Source: an uncultured Burkholderiales bacterium
GTDB lineage: Bacteria > Pseudomonadota > Gammaproteobacteria > Burkholderiales > Burkholderiaceae_C
Direction of reading: 5' to 3'
Length of the DNA stretch: 10,356 nt
NCBI GenBank assembly: GCA_903856875.1
Contig: CAIODE010000092.1
Coordinates: 1 to 10,356 of the forward strand
Shown: positions 1 through 6,953 of the stretch, one piece after another
How the letters are laid out: every line of letters starts with the position of its first letter
How positions within the stretch are numbered: the first letter of the stretch is position 1
Notes under the pieces: model-generated
Told to the model about the DNA's origin: nothing
The model's input: the letters and a program-made list of their open reading frames with translations, nothing else
The model's database searches: none
Translations under genes and position numbers: made by a program

Positions 1-1345
1 GATTTTTGTTCTGATAATTGAACTGAGAACCTCTAGAAGCCACTTCAAACACGCCCATCATTTTGGCTTGGCTTTTACCTTCAATGCTGCCGTTGCGCGT
101 GAGTTTCATTTGAATGTGCGCTTGAGTGCGGTCTTTTTGCGGGTCTGTTTGGGGCGTTCGGCTTAGCGCGCCTGTAGCAGTGAGCACCACTGGCTTGTCC
201 ATGTCACCGTTTGGCAAGGTTCCTAAAGGCGCAAAGCGGCTGGTGGAATCTAAGAATACATTGAGGCTTGGCACATAGGTAATAACATGGTCAAAAATGC
301 CGGGCGTAGCTAACACAGGTAGCAGGTAAGCGCTGCTTGAATTAATGAGCGCTGGCGAGCTTTCAATGCCCGCTGCGGCTAGCAAAGATTCCAAAATGAC
401 AACATGGTCTTTGCAGTCACCGTAGCGGTTGTCAAGAATACTTTGTGCGTCGTGCGGCACAAAGCCTCCTGCTCCTACGTAGATGCCCAAGTAGCGAATG
501 TTTTGGGCCACCCAATGGTGGAGCACCTTCGCTTTTTCCAAGATGGTTTTGGCATTGGCTTTTTGAACTATTTCATTGGAAAGTACTTGTATAGAGGGTG
601 TGACCTTGGCCTTTTCTTTGGCCCTTATTTGGTAGGCTTGGCCTACATCTGCATATGTTTTGAAGGTGCTGGCAGAAAAGTTGGGCGCAAAGTCAGACAG
701 GTCAGCGCGAGACTCTTCATTGGGGTAGGCCTGGTCTTGGCTGAAGGTGTATTTGTAGGCAAATGTATTATTTACTGAAGACACGTCTAATTTGCCGCCC
801 AGCATACCCTTGGTGCTCACGCCCACTTCAATGCCAATGTCGTGGACCAACTCTACATTGACACTTTCGTAGCGAACATGCGGGCTGTAGTGTTCCCACA
901 AAAAGAAGTGCCCTGGAAACTCTGGTGTGTGTTGCACCGACTTGGCCCGGTAATAGACCTGGCTTCCTACCTCTAGCTTTGGATAGATGATGACTTTGGA
1001 CTTGCTGTCGCTGTAAATGGAGCCATCATCGGCCGTTTCGTCTTGCGTGCGAATTTTGTCCAAAGGCACCACAATGCGCGTGCCGTCGGGTTGAATGGTG
1101 TAGGCCTCAAGTACCTCCACATCTTCTAGCGTTGAGTTGTAGGTAATTTTTCTTTCTCCCAAAAGACGAAGGCCTTGGGGTGTATCGACGCGATCTTGCT
1201 CTTCTAAATATTGGGTGTAAGAGGCATCTTTATTGACCTCATAACGCGAGTTGCTTTTAACCACTGTATAGGCAGGTTTGTATTGCGCAAAGGCTGCAGA
1301 GCAAAGGAGTAAAAAAAAGGCTGCGGCAAGTTTTTTAAAATTCAT
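1..1345 (-). CDS. DUF3857 / transglutaminase-like secreted protein (partial, C-terminus beyond the window)
   Basis: I translated this frame directly: it is open from an ATG at 1345-1343 to the left edge, giving 448 codons with no stop. It begins with a Sec-type signal peptide (MNFKKLAAAFFLLLCSAAFA, cleavage likely after residue 20). Residues about 50-215 fit a DUF3857 domain (LEDVEVLEAYTIQPDGTRI, SKVIIYPKLEVGSQV). A transglutaminase-like core follows at about 270-370, with a plausible Cys-His-Asp triad: C311 in RYGDCKDH, H353 in FDHVITY and D366 in FLDSTS. Proteins of this architecture are usually 600-650 residues, so roughly a third is missing. The family is exported to the periplasm, but its substrate is not known; peptidase or amide-modifying activity is only inferred from the fold. 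Its start overlaps the stop of the upstream Sel1 gene as ATGA and it has no strong Shine-Dalgarno sequence of its own, so translational coupling is likely. Confidence 0.9.
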   Translation of the reverse strand, partial: MNFKKLAAAFFLLLCSAAFAQYKPAYTVVKSNSRYEVNKDASYTQYLEEQDRVDTPQGLRLLGERKITYNSTLEDVEVLEAYTIQPDGTRIVVPLDKIRTQDETADDGSIYSDSKSKVIIYPKLEVGSQVYYRAKSVQHTPEFPGHFFLWEHYSPHVRYESVNVELVHDIGIEVGVSTKGMLGGKLDVSSVNNTFAYKYTFSQDQAYPNEESRADLSDFAPNFSASTFKTYADVGQAYQIRAKEKAKVTPSIQVLSNEIVQKANAKTILEKAKVLHHWVAQNIRYLGIYVGAGGFVPHDAQSILDNRYGDCKDHVVILESLLAAAGIESSPALINSSSAYLLPVLATPGIFDHVITYVPSLNVFLDSTSRFAPLGTLPNGDMDKPVVLTATGALSRTPQTDPQKDRTQAHIQMKLTRNGSIEGKSQAKMMGVFEVASRGSQFNYQNKN

Positions 1346-3033
1346 TCTGAGTCACTTTTGTCTTCAAGCTTTGTAACACCATTTTTTAGTTCTTTCAACC
1401 AGCTGGGTTGATCAGGATAATTCTCGGTCACCCATTCAACGGCCTGCTCTTGGCCCAAACCAGCCGCCTTGAACATCCAGTGCTTCACTTTTTCAAAGTC
1501 TGCTTCTACGCCATCGCCTTCAATGTGAAACGTGGCCAACTCGTGCATGGCTTCGGCATTGCCTAGGTCTGCGGCTTTTTGAAACCAAGACGCGCCTAGT
1601 CGGTAGTTCACCTCGACCCCATCGCCCGACATGAGCGTGGCGCCCAAAACAATCATGGCATCGGTGTGATCGGCGTTGGCAGCTTTTAGCAACCACTTCA
1701 CGCCACTGGGCTTGTTTTTAGGCACACCATGCCCGCGCATCAGCGCCCTGCCAATGCGAAACTGTGCGCCAGGAAACTCTGCCTTGCTGGCCTCCGTAAA
1801 ACATTCAAAGGCCTTGACCAAGTCTTGCTTGACACCATCGCCCGATTCGTAGGTAATGCCCAGCAAAAAGGTGGCCCACAAATCGCCTTGCAATGCCGCA
1901 ATTTGAAACAAGTCGTGCGCGCGCTCTTTGTTGGCAGGCACGCCTTCTCCGTACATGTAGTCAATGCCTAAAAAGCATTGGCATTCGGAATTGCCCAAGT
2001 TGGCGCCTTCTTCCAATAAAGCATGCGCTTCTTTTGTATTGACCTCAACGCCTTTGCCTTTGCGCAGCGCATCAGACAATGTGTACATGGCAGAAGGATG
2101 ACCTTGCGCCACACTTGATCGAAGCCAAACTATGCCCTTGGCTTGTTCTTCAAACGATTTGCCGCGACTGACCAGCCAGCCCCCCAAATACCCTTGCGCT
2201 AATTTGTCGCCCAGCATGCAGGCAGACATGAGGTGTTGTTCGGCTTCCTCTTGAGATTCGGGCATGTACAAAAAGCGGTTGCTAAACCACATGAGTGAGG
2301 CCAATTCGCCCGTGTCGCAACCCATGCGGCACCATTCTTTGGCGGTTTCAATGTTTTCATCGAAACCCATTTCGCCTTTGAAGTGGTGCATGGCCACCAT
2401 GAGGGCGGCGTAGCCGTAGCCTTTTTTGGCAGCCTTCTCAATCCAGTGAATGTGTCTGGCTTTTTCTTCTTCGGTTTTGGACTCGCGAATGAGGTAGTGG
2501 CCGTATGCATAGTCAGCATAGGCCTCGCCAGTTTGCAGTGCGTTTTGCAAATGCTCAAGTTCGTTTTCGCGATCAAGGTCGGCCAGGTGGCTGTAGGCGT
2601 TGAGCTCGCCCATTTGAACTGCCATTTTGAAATGCGCAGCGGCTTTGTTGGGGTTTGATTTCCAGCAGAGTCTGCCTAAACCTGTGTGGCCTTTGCCGTC
2701 GTTTAAGTCGACTGCTTTTTGGTACCACTGCTCAGACAGTTCAAGGTTGACTTCGACACCAGAGCCTAGTCTGTACCACCTGCCCAGATGTGCCATGGCA
2801 GCGGTGTTGCCGCTTTTTGCGATGGCGGTGACGGTTTCAAGAGCCTTCGGGAAAAAGGCTTGGGAGTCTGCGTTGTCCCAGTACTGCCTGGCCAATTTCA
2901 GCGCCTCTTTTTGATGCGCCTTGAACCCCATCATGGTTTTCACATACGCCAAGTAATCGTGTGCATTTTCACTCCCCTGCAAACAATTCCAAACCACCGT
3001 GTCAATGTCTTCAAAAGTGTAAGTCTCGTTCAT
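1342..3033 (-). CDS. Sel1-like repeat (SLR/TPR-like) protein, 563 aa
   Basis: This is an alpha-helical repeat protein. Seven canonical Sel1 repeats of about 36 residues are visible, each with the G-x-G-V turn followed by an N or D: about residues 77-112 (GSGVEVN), then an uninterrupted run from about 313 to 529 (GKGVEVN, GEGVPAN, GDGVKQD, GHGVPKN, GDGVEVN, GDGVEAD). The stretch 113-312 holds several degenerate repeats with the same A...LG...A spacing. No signal peptide or membrane segment is seen, so a cytoplasmic scaffold or partner-binding role is likely; the family has no catalytic activity and its partner here is unknown. I chose the ATG at 3033-3031 because GAGGAG lies six bases before it; an in-frame ATG 12 codons upstream (3069) lacks such a site and would put the GAGGAG inside the coding region. 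Its stop overlaps the next start (ATGA), so it is the first gene of a two-gene unit. Confidence 0.9.
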   Translation of the reverse strand: MNETYTFEDIDTVVWNCLQGSENAHDYLAYVKTMMGFKAHQKEALKLARQYWDNADSQAFFPKALETVTAIAKSGNTAAMAHLGRWYRLGSGVEVNLELSEQWYQKAVDLNDGKGHTGLGRLCWKSNPNKAAAHFKMAVQMGELNAYSHLADLDRENELEHLQNALQTGEAYADYAYGHYLIRESKTEEEKARHIHWIEKAAKKGYGYAALMVAMHHFKGEMGFDENIETAKEWCRMGCDTGELASLMWFSNRFLYMPESQEEAEQHLMSACMLGDKLAQGYLGGWLVSRGKSFEEQAKGIVWLRSSVAQGHPSAMYTLSDALRKGKGVEVNTKEAHALLEEGANLGNSECQCFLGIDYMYGEGVPANKERAHDLFQIAALQGDLWATFLLGITYESGDGVKQDLVKAFECFTEASKAEFPGAQFRIGRALMRGHGVPKNKPSGVKWLLKAANADHTDAMIVLGATLMSGDGVEVNYRLGASWFQKAADLGNAEAMHELATFHIEGDGVEADFEKVKHWMFKAAGLGQEQAVEWVTENYPDQPSWLKELKNGVTKLEDKSDSE

Positions 3034-3039
3034 GTCGTT

Positions 3040-3045
3040 CTCCTC
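3040..3045 (-). promoter_or_regulatory. Ribosome binding site of the Sel1-repeat gene
   Basis: On the minus strand this reads GAGGAG, six bases before the ATG at 3033. It decides between this start and the longer in-frame reading from 3069. Confidence 0.7.
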
Positions 3046-3110
3046 ATGAATCCACTTTGAGGCATACAAGGCTCGCTACATGAGCCAGCTAATTGGGGAT
3101 GCGCAAGATG

Positions 3111-3141
3111 GTTATGACCATGGACTTGTTAGCGGCGTCAA
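3111..3141 (-). promoter_or_regulatory. Weak sigma70-like promoter candidate for the Sel1/transglutaminase unit
   Basis: On the minus strand a TTGACG hexamer (3141-3136) is followed, after 19 bases, by CATAAC (3116-3111), about 80 bases before the Sel1 start. The -35 box is good, but the spacer is long and the -10 box matches only four of six positions. In a 210-base divergent gap some promoter must exist on this strand; this is the best candidate I see, not a confident call. Confidence 0.22.
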
Positions 3142-3154
3142 TGCATTAGCCAAA

Positions 3155-3175
3155 GATCTGACCCCATTTATTTTG
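3155..3175 (-). repeat. GGGGTCAGATC-type intergenic repeat, copy A (single arm)
   Basis: The plus strand reads GATCTGACCCC followed by ATTTATTTTG. This matches the right arm of copy C (9247-9268) in 20 of 22 aligned columns, with one gap and one substitution. It lies in the divergent gap upstream of the first Bug gene, in the orientation that faces the four-gene block. Only one arm is evident; AATTGGGG at 3091-3098 is a possible but unconvincing remnant of a second arm. Confidence 0.6.
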
Positions 3176-3189
3176 CAGGGTAAGAACTA

Positions 3190-3217
3190 TTGCAATCTGG
3201 CCGCAAATTCTTAAACT
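3190..3217 (+). promoter_or_regulatory. Weak sigma70-like promoter candidate for the Bug1-oxygenase block
   Basis: TTGCAA (3190-3195) and TAAACT (3212-3217) are separated by 16 bases and lie 26 bases before the Bug1 ATG. Each box matches four of six consensus positions. The position is right for the first gene of a plus-strand operon, but matches of this quality occur by chance. Confidence 0.22.
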
Positions 3218-3231
3218 GTGTTCTTCAGATT

Positions 3232-3237
3232 AGGAGA
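3232..3237 (+). promoter_or_regulatory. Ribosome binding site of Bug1
   Basis: AGGAGA is followed by six bases and then the ATG at 3244. It fixes that start over the longer in-frame reading that would begin at TTG 3190, and the signal peptide then begins at the start codon. Confidence 0.75.
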
Positions 3238-3243
3238 TGCAAT

Positions 3244-4218
3244 ATGAAGGTTTCACGACGGGTTTTTAGCTCTGCCCTGGGCTTACTGACTGCCACCCCC
3301 ATTTGGGCTCAAAGCGGCCCCTCCTTTCCCAATCGCCCTATCAAAATTGTCCCCTTTGGTACAGCGGGCGGGCCCATCGACACCCTGGCCAGAATCTATG
3401 GCGAAAAGCTTCAGCAGCGCTGGGGACAGCCCGTCGTGATCGATGCCAAGCCAGGTGCAAGCGGCATCATTGCCGCTGACTACGTAGCCAAAGCACCTGC
3501 CGATGGTTACACCGTCATGATGACTTTGCCCTTAACGCACGTGAACAACGCCATACTTCAAACAAAATTGCCCTACGACCCCGTTAAGAGCTTTACGCCC
3601 TTAAGCATGTTGGCAACTGGCGGCCCCATGTTGGTGGCTCGCGCCAATGCACCTTTCAACAATGTCAAAGAATTTGTTGAATTTGCCAAGAAAAAAAGCA
3701 GCATGAGCTACGGTACCTGGGGCACCGGTTCTTCTGCTCACTTATTTGGTGAATTGCTGTCGCAACAATCTGGCGGCAAACTGGTGCATGCGGCCTACAA
3801 ATCTGAAGCTGCTGCGCACAACGATTTATTTGGTGAACTCTTAGACTTTGCTTGGGCCAACCCGTCCACAGCCAGAAACCAATCTCAAGCTGGCAAGATC
3901 AAAGTACTGGGTATTGCCGGCACAAAACGCGTTTCAACCATGCCCAACGTGGCCACATTTTCAGAGCAAGGCTATAAGGGATTTGACGTGGACAGTTGGA
4001 TTGGCATGTACGCCCCCGCCAATTTGCCCGCAGACATTCAAAACACTTGGGTTACGGCTTTGCGTGAAATTACCATGCAGCCAGACATTCAAGCCAGGCT
4101 GGTAAGCTTTGGGTTCGAGCCACTAGGCAACACGCCCGCACAGTTTGCCGAAGTCTTCAAAGCTGACTTCCCCAAAGTTGCAGAACTTATTAAAGCTGCC
4201 GGCGTAACGGCTCAATAA
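3244..4218 (+). CDS. TTT-family periplasmic substrate-binding protein (Bug/TctC-like) 1, 324 aa
   Basis: This is a periplasmic binding protein of the tripartite tricarboxylate transporter family, which captures small carboxylates or related anions. The family pattern is clear: VPFGTAGGPIDTLAR (residues 36-50, with the conserved ligand-loop Asp46), a KPGASG turn (69-74), APADGYT (84-90), then KLPYDPVKSFTPL and FNNVKEF. The leader MKVSRRVFSSALGLL contains SRRVF, which resembles a twin-arginine (Tat) motif; cleavage is likely after A22 (IWA|Q). The two other Bug proteins in this window have ordinary Sec leaders. It is the first gene of the plus-strand block, and only 11 bases separate its stop from the oxygenase start, so co-transcription is very likely. 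No TctA or TctB membrane gene is near, so it is an 'orphan' Bug that would have to share a permease encoded elsewhere or act as a sensor component. The ligand cannot be read from the sequence. Confidence 0.93.
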   Translation: MKVSRRVFSSALGLLTATPIWAQSGPSFPNRPIKIVPFGTAGGPIDTLARIYGEKLQQRWGQPVVIDAKPGASGIIAADYVAKAPADGYTVMMTLPLTHVNNAILQTKLPYDPVKSFTPLSMLATGGPMLVARANAPFNNVKEFVEFAKKKSSMSYGTWGTGSSAHLFGELLSQQSGGKLVHAAYKSEAAAHNDLFGELLDFAWANPSTARNQSQAGKIKVLGIAGTKRVSTMPNVATFSEQGYKGFDVDSWIGMYAPANLPADIQNTWVTALREITMQPDIQARLVSFGFEPLGNTPAQFAEVFKADFPKVAELIKAAGVTAQ

Positions 4219-4229
4219 AGGTCAATGTG

Positions 4230-5438
4230 ATGCAAGATTTTGCAGCTTCTGGAAGACGTGTTATTCCCATTCAAATAGACACCGGCACCGCCTACGGAAA
4301 ACCAGAGCCCACCTCTAAATTAGAACTGGCGCAAGTTGGCAAAGGCACCCCCATGGGTGAATTAATGCGCCGATATTGGCATCCCATTGGCATGTTGGCA
4401 GACGCCACTGAAACACCTAAAAAAGTAAAAGTGTTGGGCGAGGACTTGATTTTATTCAGAGACAAATCGGGCAACCCAGGCTTGGTTTACCCCCACTGCG
4501 CTCACCGCGGTGCCTCTTTGTTTTATGGCAAGGTAGAAGAAAAAGGCATTAGATGCTGCTACCACGGATGGCTTTTTGACGTGAAGGGCCATTGCCTAGA
4601 ACAACCCTGCGAGCCCAGCGGTGGCATCAACTTAGAGGAAGCAAGGCAGCCTTGGTATCCCGTACAAGAAATGTACGGCCTCATTTGGACCTACATGGGC
4701 CCTCCAAACAAAAAGCCCGTATTGCCTCGCTATGAATGTTTGGAAACATTAGAAGAAGGCGAGTTTTTAGAGACCAATGATGACAGCATTGGCGGCGGTG
4801 GCCCACAAATCATTCCGTGCAATTGGTTGCAGCATTACGAAAATTTGGTCGATCCTTTTCATGTCGTCATACTGCATTCATCTTTCAGTGGCACCCAATT
4901 TGTAGAGCAAATGGCGCTCATGCCCAAAGTAACTTGGGATACGCAAGAGCACAGTGTCAGAACAGTTTCACTCAGACAACTGCCCGATGGCAAAACACTC
5001 CGCCGAATCAGTGAAGCTGGCCTGCCCACACTTCGCGTCATTCCAAGCCCCCGCATTGGCCGCTATGGCATGGTCGAATCTTTAGGCTGGGTGCTGCCCA
5101 TCGACGATCATTCATTCAGAATTTTTGTTGTGGGACGTGTTAAAGAAAATGGCGAGTTGGTCAAAATGCGATCGCGCTTGAACGGCAAACTTTGGGAACA
5201 TTTAACCGAAGAAGAGCACCAACAATTTCCTGGCGACTACGAAGCCATGGTGGGCCAAGGCGCCATTGCCAAGCACTCAGAAGAATACTTAGCATCGTCT
5301 GACGGCGGCATTGTAAAACTTCGCAGGTTACTCATGCAACAACTCCAAGCCCTAGAAGAAGGCAAAGACCCCGCTGGCGTTAGCTTCGACCCACTCGCAG
5401 AGCCAGTGAAATTTACGGCTGGGAATTTTTTGGAGTAG
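4230..5438 (+). CDS. Rieske non-heme iron oxygenase, alpha subunit (aromatic ring-hydroxylating / O-demethylating type), 402 aa
   Basis: A cytoplasmic oxygenase that uses O2 and electrons from a separate reductase to hydroxylate or O-demethylate a substrate, usually aromatic. The N-terminal Rieske [2Fe-2S] motif is complete: C90-A-H92, 16 residues, then C109-C-Y-H112. The mononuclear iron site has the family pattern ENLVDPFHVVILH, giving bridging D208 and ligands H211 and H216; D358 in HSEEYLASSDGGI is the likely carboxylate ligand. The C-terminal stretch WEHLTEEEHQQFPGDYEAMVGQG to LRRLL resembles the end domain of LigX-type oxygenases (dehydrodivanillate O-demethylase group), from memory of that family. 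I chose ATG 4230 with AAAGG at 4217-4221; the adjoining in-frame GTG at 4227 is a possible alternative. The gene follows Bug1 closely. No reductase, ferredoxin or true beta subunit is present in the window. The substrate is not determined. Confidence 0.93.
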   Translation: MQDFAASGRRVIPIQIDTGTAYGKPEPTSKLELAQVGKGTPMGELMRRYWHPIGMLADATETPKKVKVLGEDLILFRDKSGNPGLVYPHCAHRGASLFYGKVEEKGIRCCYHGWLFDVKGHCLEQPCEPSGGINLEEARQPWYPVQEMYGLIWTYMGPPNKKPVLPRYECLETLEEGEFLETNDDSIGGGGPQIIPCNWLQHYENLVDPFHVVILHSSFSGTQFVEQMALMPKVTWDTQEHSVRTVSLRQLPDGKTLRRISEAGLPTLRVIPSPRIGRYGMVESLGWVLPIDDHSFRIFVVGRVKENGELVKMRSRLNGKLWEHLTEEEHQQFPGDYEAMVGQGAIAKHSEEYLASSDGGIVKLRRLLMQQLQALEEGKDPAGVSFDPLAEPVKFTAGNFLE

Positions 5439-5536
5439 TTGTCAATTAAAGAGTCATCGCTAGATGCTCAATCAAAATCATGCCCCGCACTATTGAAGTA
5501 TATTGAGCTACTTGTACACCACACACAGAAGAAAGT

Positions 5537-6508
5537 ATGAAATTTTCAAGCCTTCTTGCCTCACTGGCAATCAGTTCATTTTTCCTTGGTGCATCTCCCG
5601 CCAGTGCGCAGACTTTTCCTAGCAAGCCAATCAGAATCATTGTTCCATTTGCAGTTGGCACTGCCCTAGATATCGTTGCGCGCTCCATTGCCGATGGCAT
5701 GTCAGAAGATCTGGGTGTTCCGGTGTTAGTAGACAACCGATTAGGCGCTTCCGGCGTAGTAGGAACTGACGCTGTAGCCAAAGCACCTGCTGACGGCCAT
5801 ACGATTCTTTTCACTTCGCCCGCTCATTACCTCAACACCAGTTTGTACAAAAAACTGCCATACGATGCAGACAAAGATTTCAGAGCCGTCACAAAGATTA
5901 GCAATGCACAACTTGTTTTGTTGGCGCCTAAAACCTCACCATTCAACAACGTGAAAGAACTGATCGCTGAAGCCAGATTAAAACCTGGCGTACTAACCTA
6001 CTCTTCAGCTGGCAGTGGTAGCACGACGCAGCTTTGCTCAGCACTGTTTAACGCCATGGCAGGAACAGACATCACCCACATCCCCTACAAAAGCGGCGCC
6101 CAAGCACTAACTGATCTCATTGGCGGTCAAGTCTCTACAACGTTCGTTGCAGTTGCATCCGCCATGTCGCAAGTGAAGGCGGGTTCGGTCAAGGCATTGG
6201 GTGTTTCTGGCTTAAGTCGATCACGAAGCATGCCCGATGTTCCAACGATCTCAGAAGCAGGCGTTCCTAACTACGAATTGGTTTCTTGGAGCGGCGCTTT
6301 AGTTCGCGCGGGCACCCCAGACGCAATTGTTGCAAGGCTAAATGCCTCGATGGTTAAAGTTGCCAGCAAGCCAGATTTCCAATCTCGACTACAAGGCTTG
6401 GGTGTTGAGCCCGATCTCATGCCTACAGATGTATTTGCAGCGCGCATTGTGAAAGAAATTCCATATTGGGCCAAAGTTGCTCAAAACGCTGGCGTAACGC
6501 CTGAATAA
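5537..6508 (+). CDS. TTT-family periplasmic substrate-binding protein (Bug/TctC-like) 2, 323 aa
   Basis: A second periplasmic Bug protein. It has a Sec signal peptide with likely cleavage after A24 (PASA|Q), then IIVPFAVGTALDIVAR (residues 34-49, conserved Asp45), NRLGASGVVG (67-76) and APADGHT (83-89). The ligand-loop sequence PFAVGTALD differs from PFGTAGGPID of Bug1, which suggests a different ligand. Even so, the two genes share several near-identical stretches, such as the codons for VAKAPADG and the final AGVT, so they are fairly close paralogues. The start ATG has only a weak purine-rich site (GAAGAAAG) before it. A 98-base gap separates it from the oxygenase; TTGTCA at 5439-5444 lacks a convincing -10 partner, so I cannot say whether it has its own promoter. 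The NTF2-like gene follows closely. Confidence 0.93.
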   Translation: MKFSSLLASLAISSFFLGASPASAQTFPSKPIRIIVPFAVGTALDIVARSIADGMSEDLGVPVLVDNRLGASGVVGTDAVAKAPADGHTILFTSPAHYLNTSLYKKLPYDADKDFRAVTKISNAQLVLLAPKTSPFNNVKELIAEARLKPGVLTYSSAGSGSTTQLCSALFNAMAGTDITHIPYKSGAQALTDLIGGQVSTTFVAVASAMSQVKAGSVKALGVSGLSRSRSMPDVPTISEAGVPNYELVSWSGALVRAGTPDAIVARLNASMVKVASKPDFQSRLQGLGVEPDLMPTDVFAARIVKEIPYWAKVAQNAGVTPE

Positions 6509-6528
6509 GCCATTAAGTGAATATTGAG

Positions 6529-6906
6529 ATGCCAGCCCAACAACTAGACCAACTTGTAGAAAGATATTTTGCAGCTGTTGACAACAAAGACTTGTCAACG
6601 GCTCTATCTTTTTTTACACCAGACGCCACATTCACAATCGCAACCTATCAAAGCACCTTCAAAGGCCGTGACACCGAAATTTCAGAAATGTTTCAGCGTT
6701 TGTTTTCTCGGTACGATAAGATTTTGCATGCCAGCTTTGACCATTTCCCTTGTCCGCCCAACATGATCAGCTCTAGGTTTGAAGTTCAAAACTCAAAAAT
6801 TGGCTCCCCTGCGATTTACAAAAATAATTGCAATTTCTTTAAGCTCCAAGGCAATTACTTTCATGAGGTTTATGTCTATATGAGCGGCGACAACGCTTTG
6901 GCTTAA
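6529..6906 (+). CDS. NTF2/SnoaL-like small protein, 125 aa
   Basis: A single NTF2-like cone-fold domain fills the protein: the helix LVERYFAAVDNKDLSTALSF (residues 9-28), then FFTPDATFTI, the FKGRD turn (45-48 region), and the strand end YKNNCNFFKLQGNYFHEVYVYMSG (97-120). SnoaL-like members are small cyclases, isomerases, hydrolases or non-catalytic binding proteins; no catalytic set can be assigned here. There is no signal peptide, so it acts in the cytoplasm, and its place behind the oxygenase and Bug2 suggests handling of the oxygenase substrate or product. It is shorter than the 160-180 residue beta subunits of two-component dioxygenases, which share the fold. The start is uncertain: a GTG at 6517 in the same frame would give 129 residues, and neither start has a good Shine-Dalgarno site. 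Its stop codon touches intergenic repeat copy B. Confidence 0.82.
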   Translation: MPAQQLDQLVERYFAAVDNKDLSTALSFFTPDATFTIATYQSTFKGRDTEISEMFQRLFSRYDKILHASFDHFPCPPNMISSRFEVQNSKIGSPAIYKNNCNFFKLQGNYFHEVYVYMSGDNALA

Positions 6907-6936
6907 AAATTAATGGGGTCAATTAATTTTGCCCCC
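6906..6936. repeat. GGGGTCA-type intergenic repeat, copy B (compact palindrome)
   Basis: AAAATTAAT (6906-6914) and ATTAATTTT (6922-6930) form a perfect 9-bp inverted repeat around the core GGGGTCA, followed by GCCCCC. The left arm overlaps the last base of the preceding stop codon. The layout looks like a shortened head-to-head pair in which most of each GGGGTCAGATC arm has been lost. An AT-rich hairpin here could also act in termination, but there is no T-run directly after a GC stem. Confidence 0.55.
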
Positions 6937-6944
6937 TCTCATCC

Positions 6945-6948
6945 GAGG
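6945..6948 (+). promoter_or_regulatory. Probable ribosome binding site for the TonB receptor's TTG start
   Basis: GAGG lies five bases before TTG 6954. No comparable site precedes the next in-frame ATG at 6978, so this short match favours the TTG start. Confidence 0.45.
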
Positions 6949-6953
6949 TTCAT

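Noticed and set aside
404..778. Plus-strand open frame of 124 codons
   Set aside because: It lies antisense within the DUF3857/transglutaminase gene, whose signal peptide, domains and catalytic triad are coherent; the plus-strand translation resembles no family.
1729..2914. Several open frames of 74-125 codons on both strands inside the Sel1 gene
   Set aside because: They are shadows of the Sel1 reading frame, with low-complexity composition and no ribosome sites.
3070..3086. GGCTC-GAGCC short inverted repeat as an operator
   Set aside because: A 5-bp stem with a 7-base loop is common by chance, and no regulator gene in the window would support it.
5439..5536. Promoter in the oxygenase-Bug2 gap
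   Set aside because: TTGTCA at 5439 has no acceptable -10 box at 16-18 bases (TAGATG at best), so the evidence is too weak for a call.
6529..6906. Beta subunit of the Rieske dioxygenase
   Set aside because: The fold is the same, but the protein is about 40 residues too short, does not directly follow the alpha gene, and the LigX-like oxygenase group has no beta subunit.
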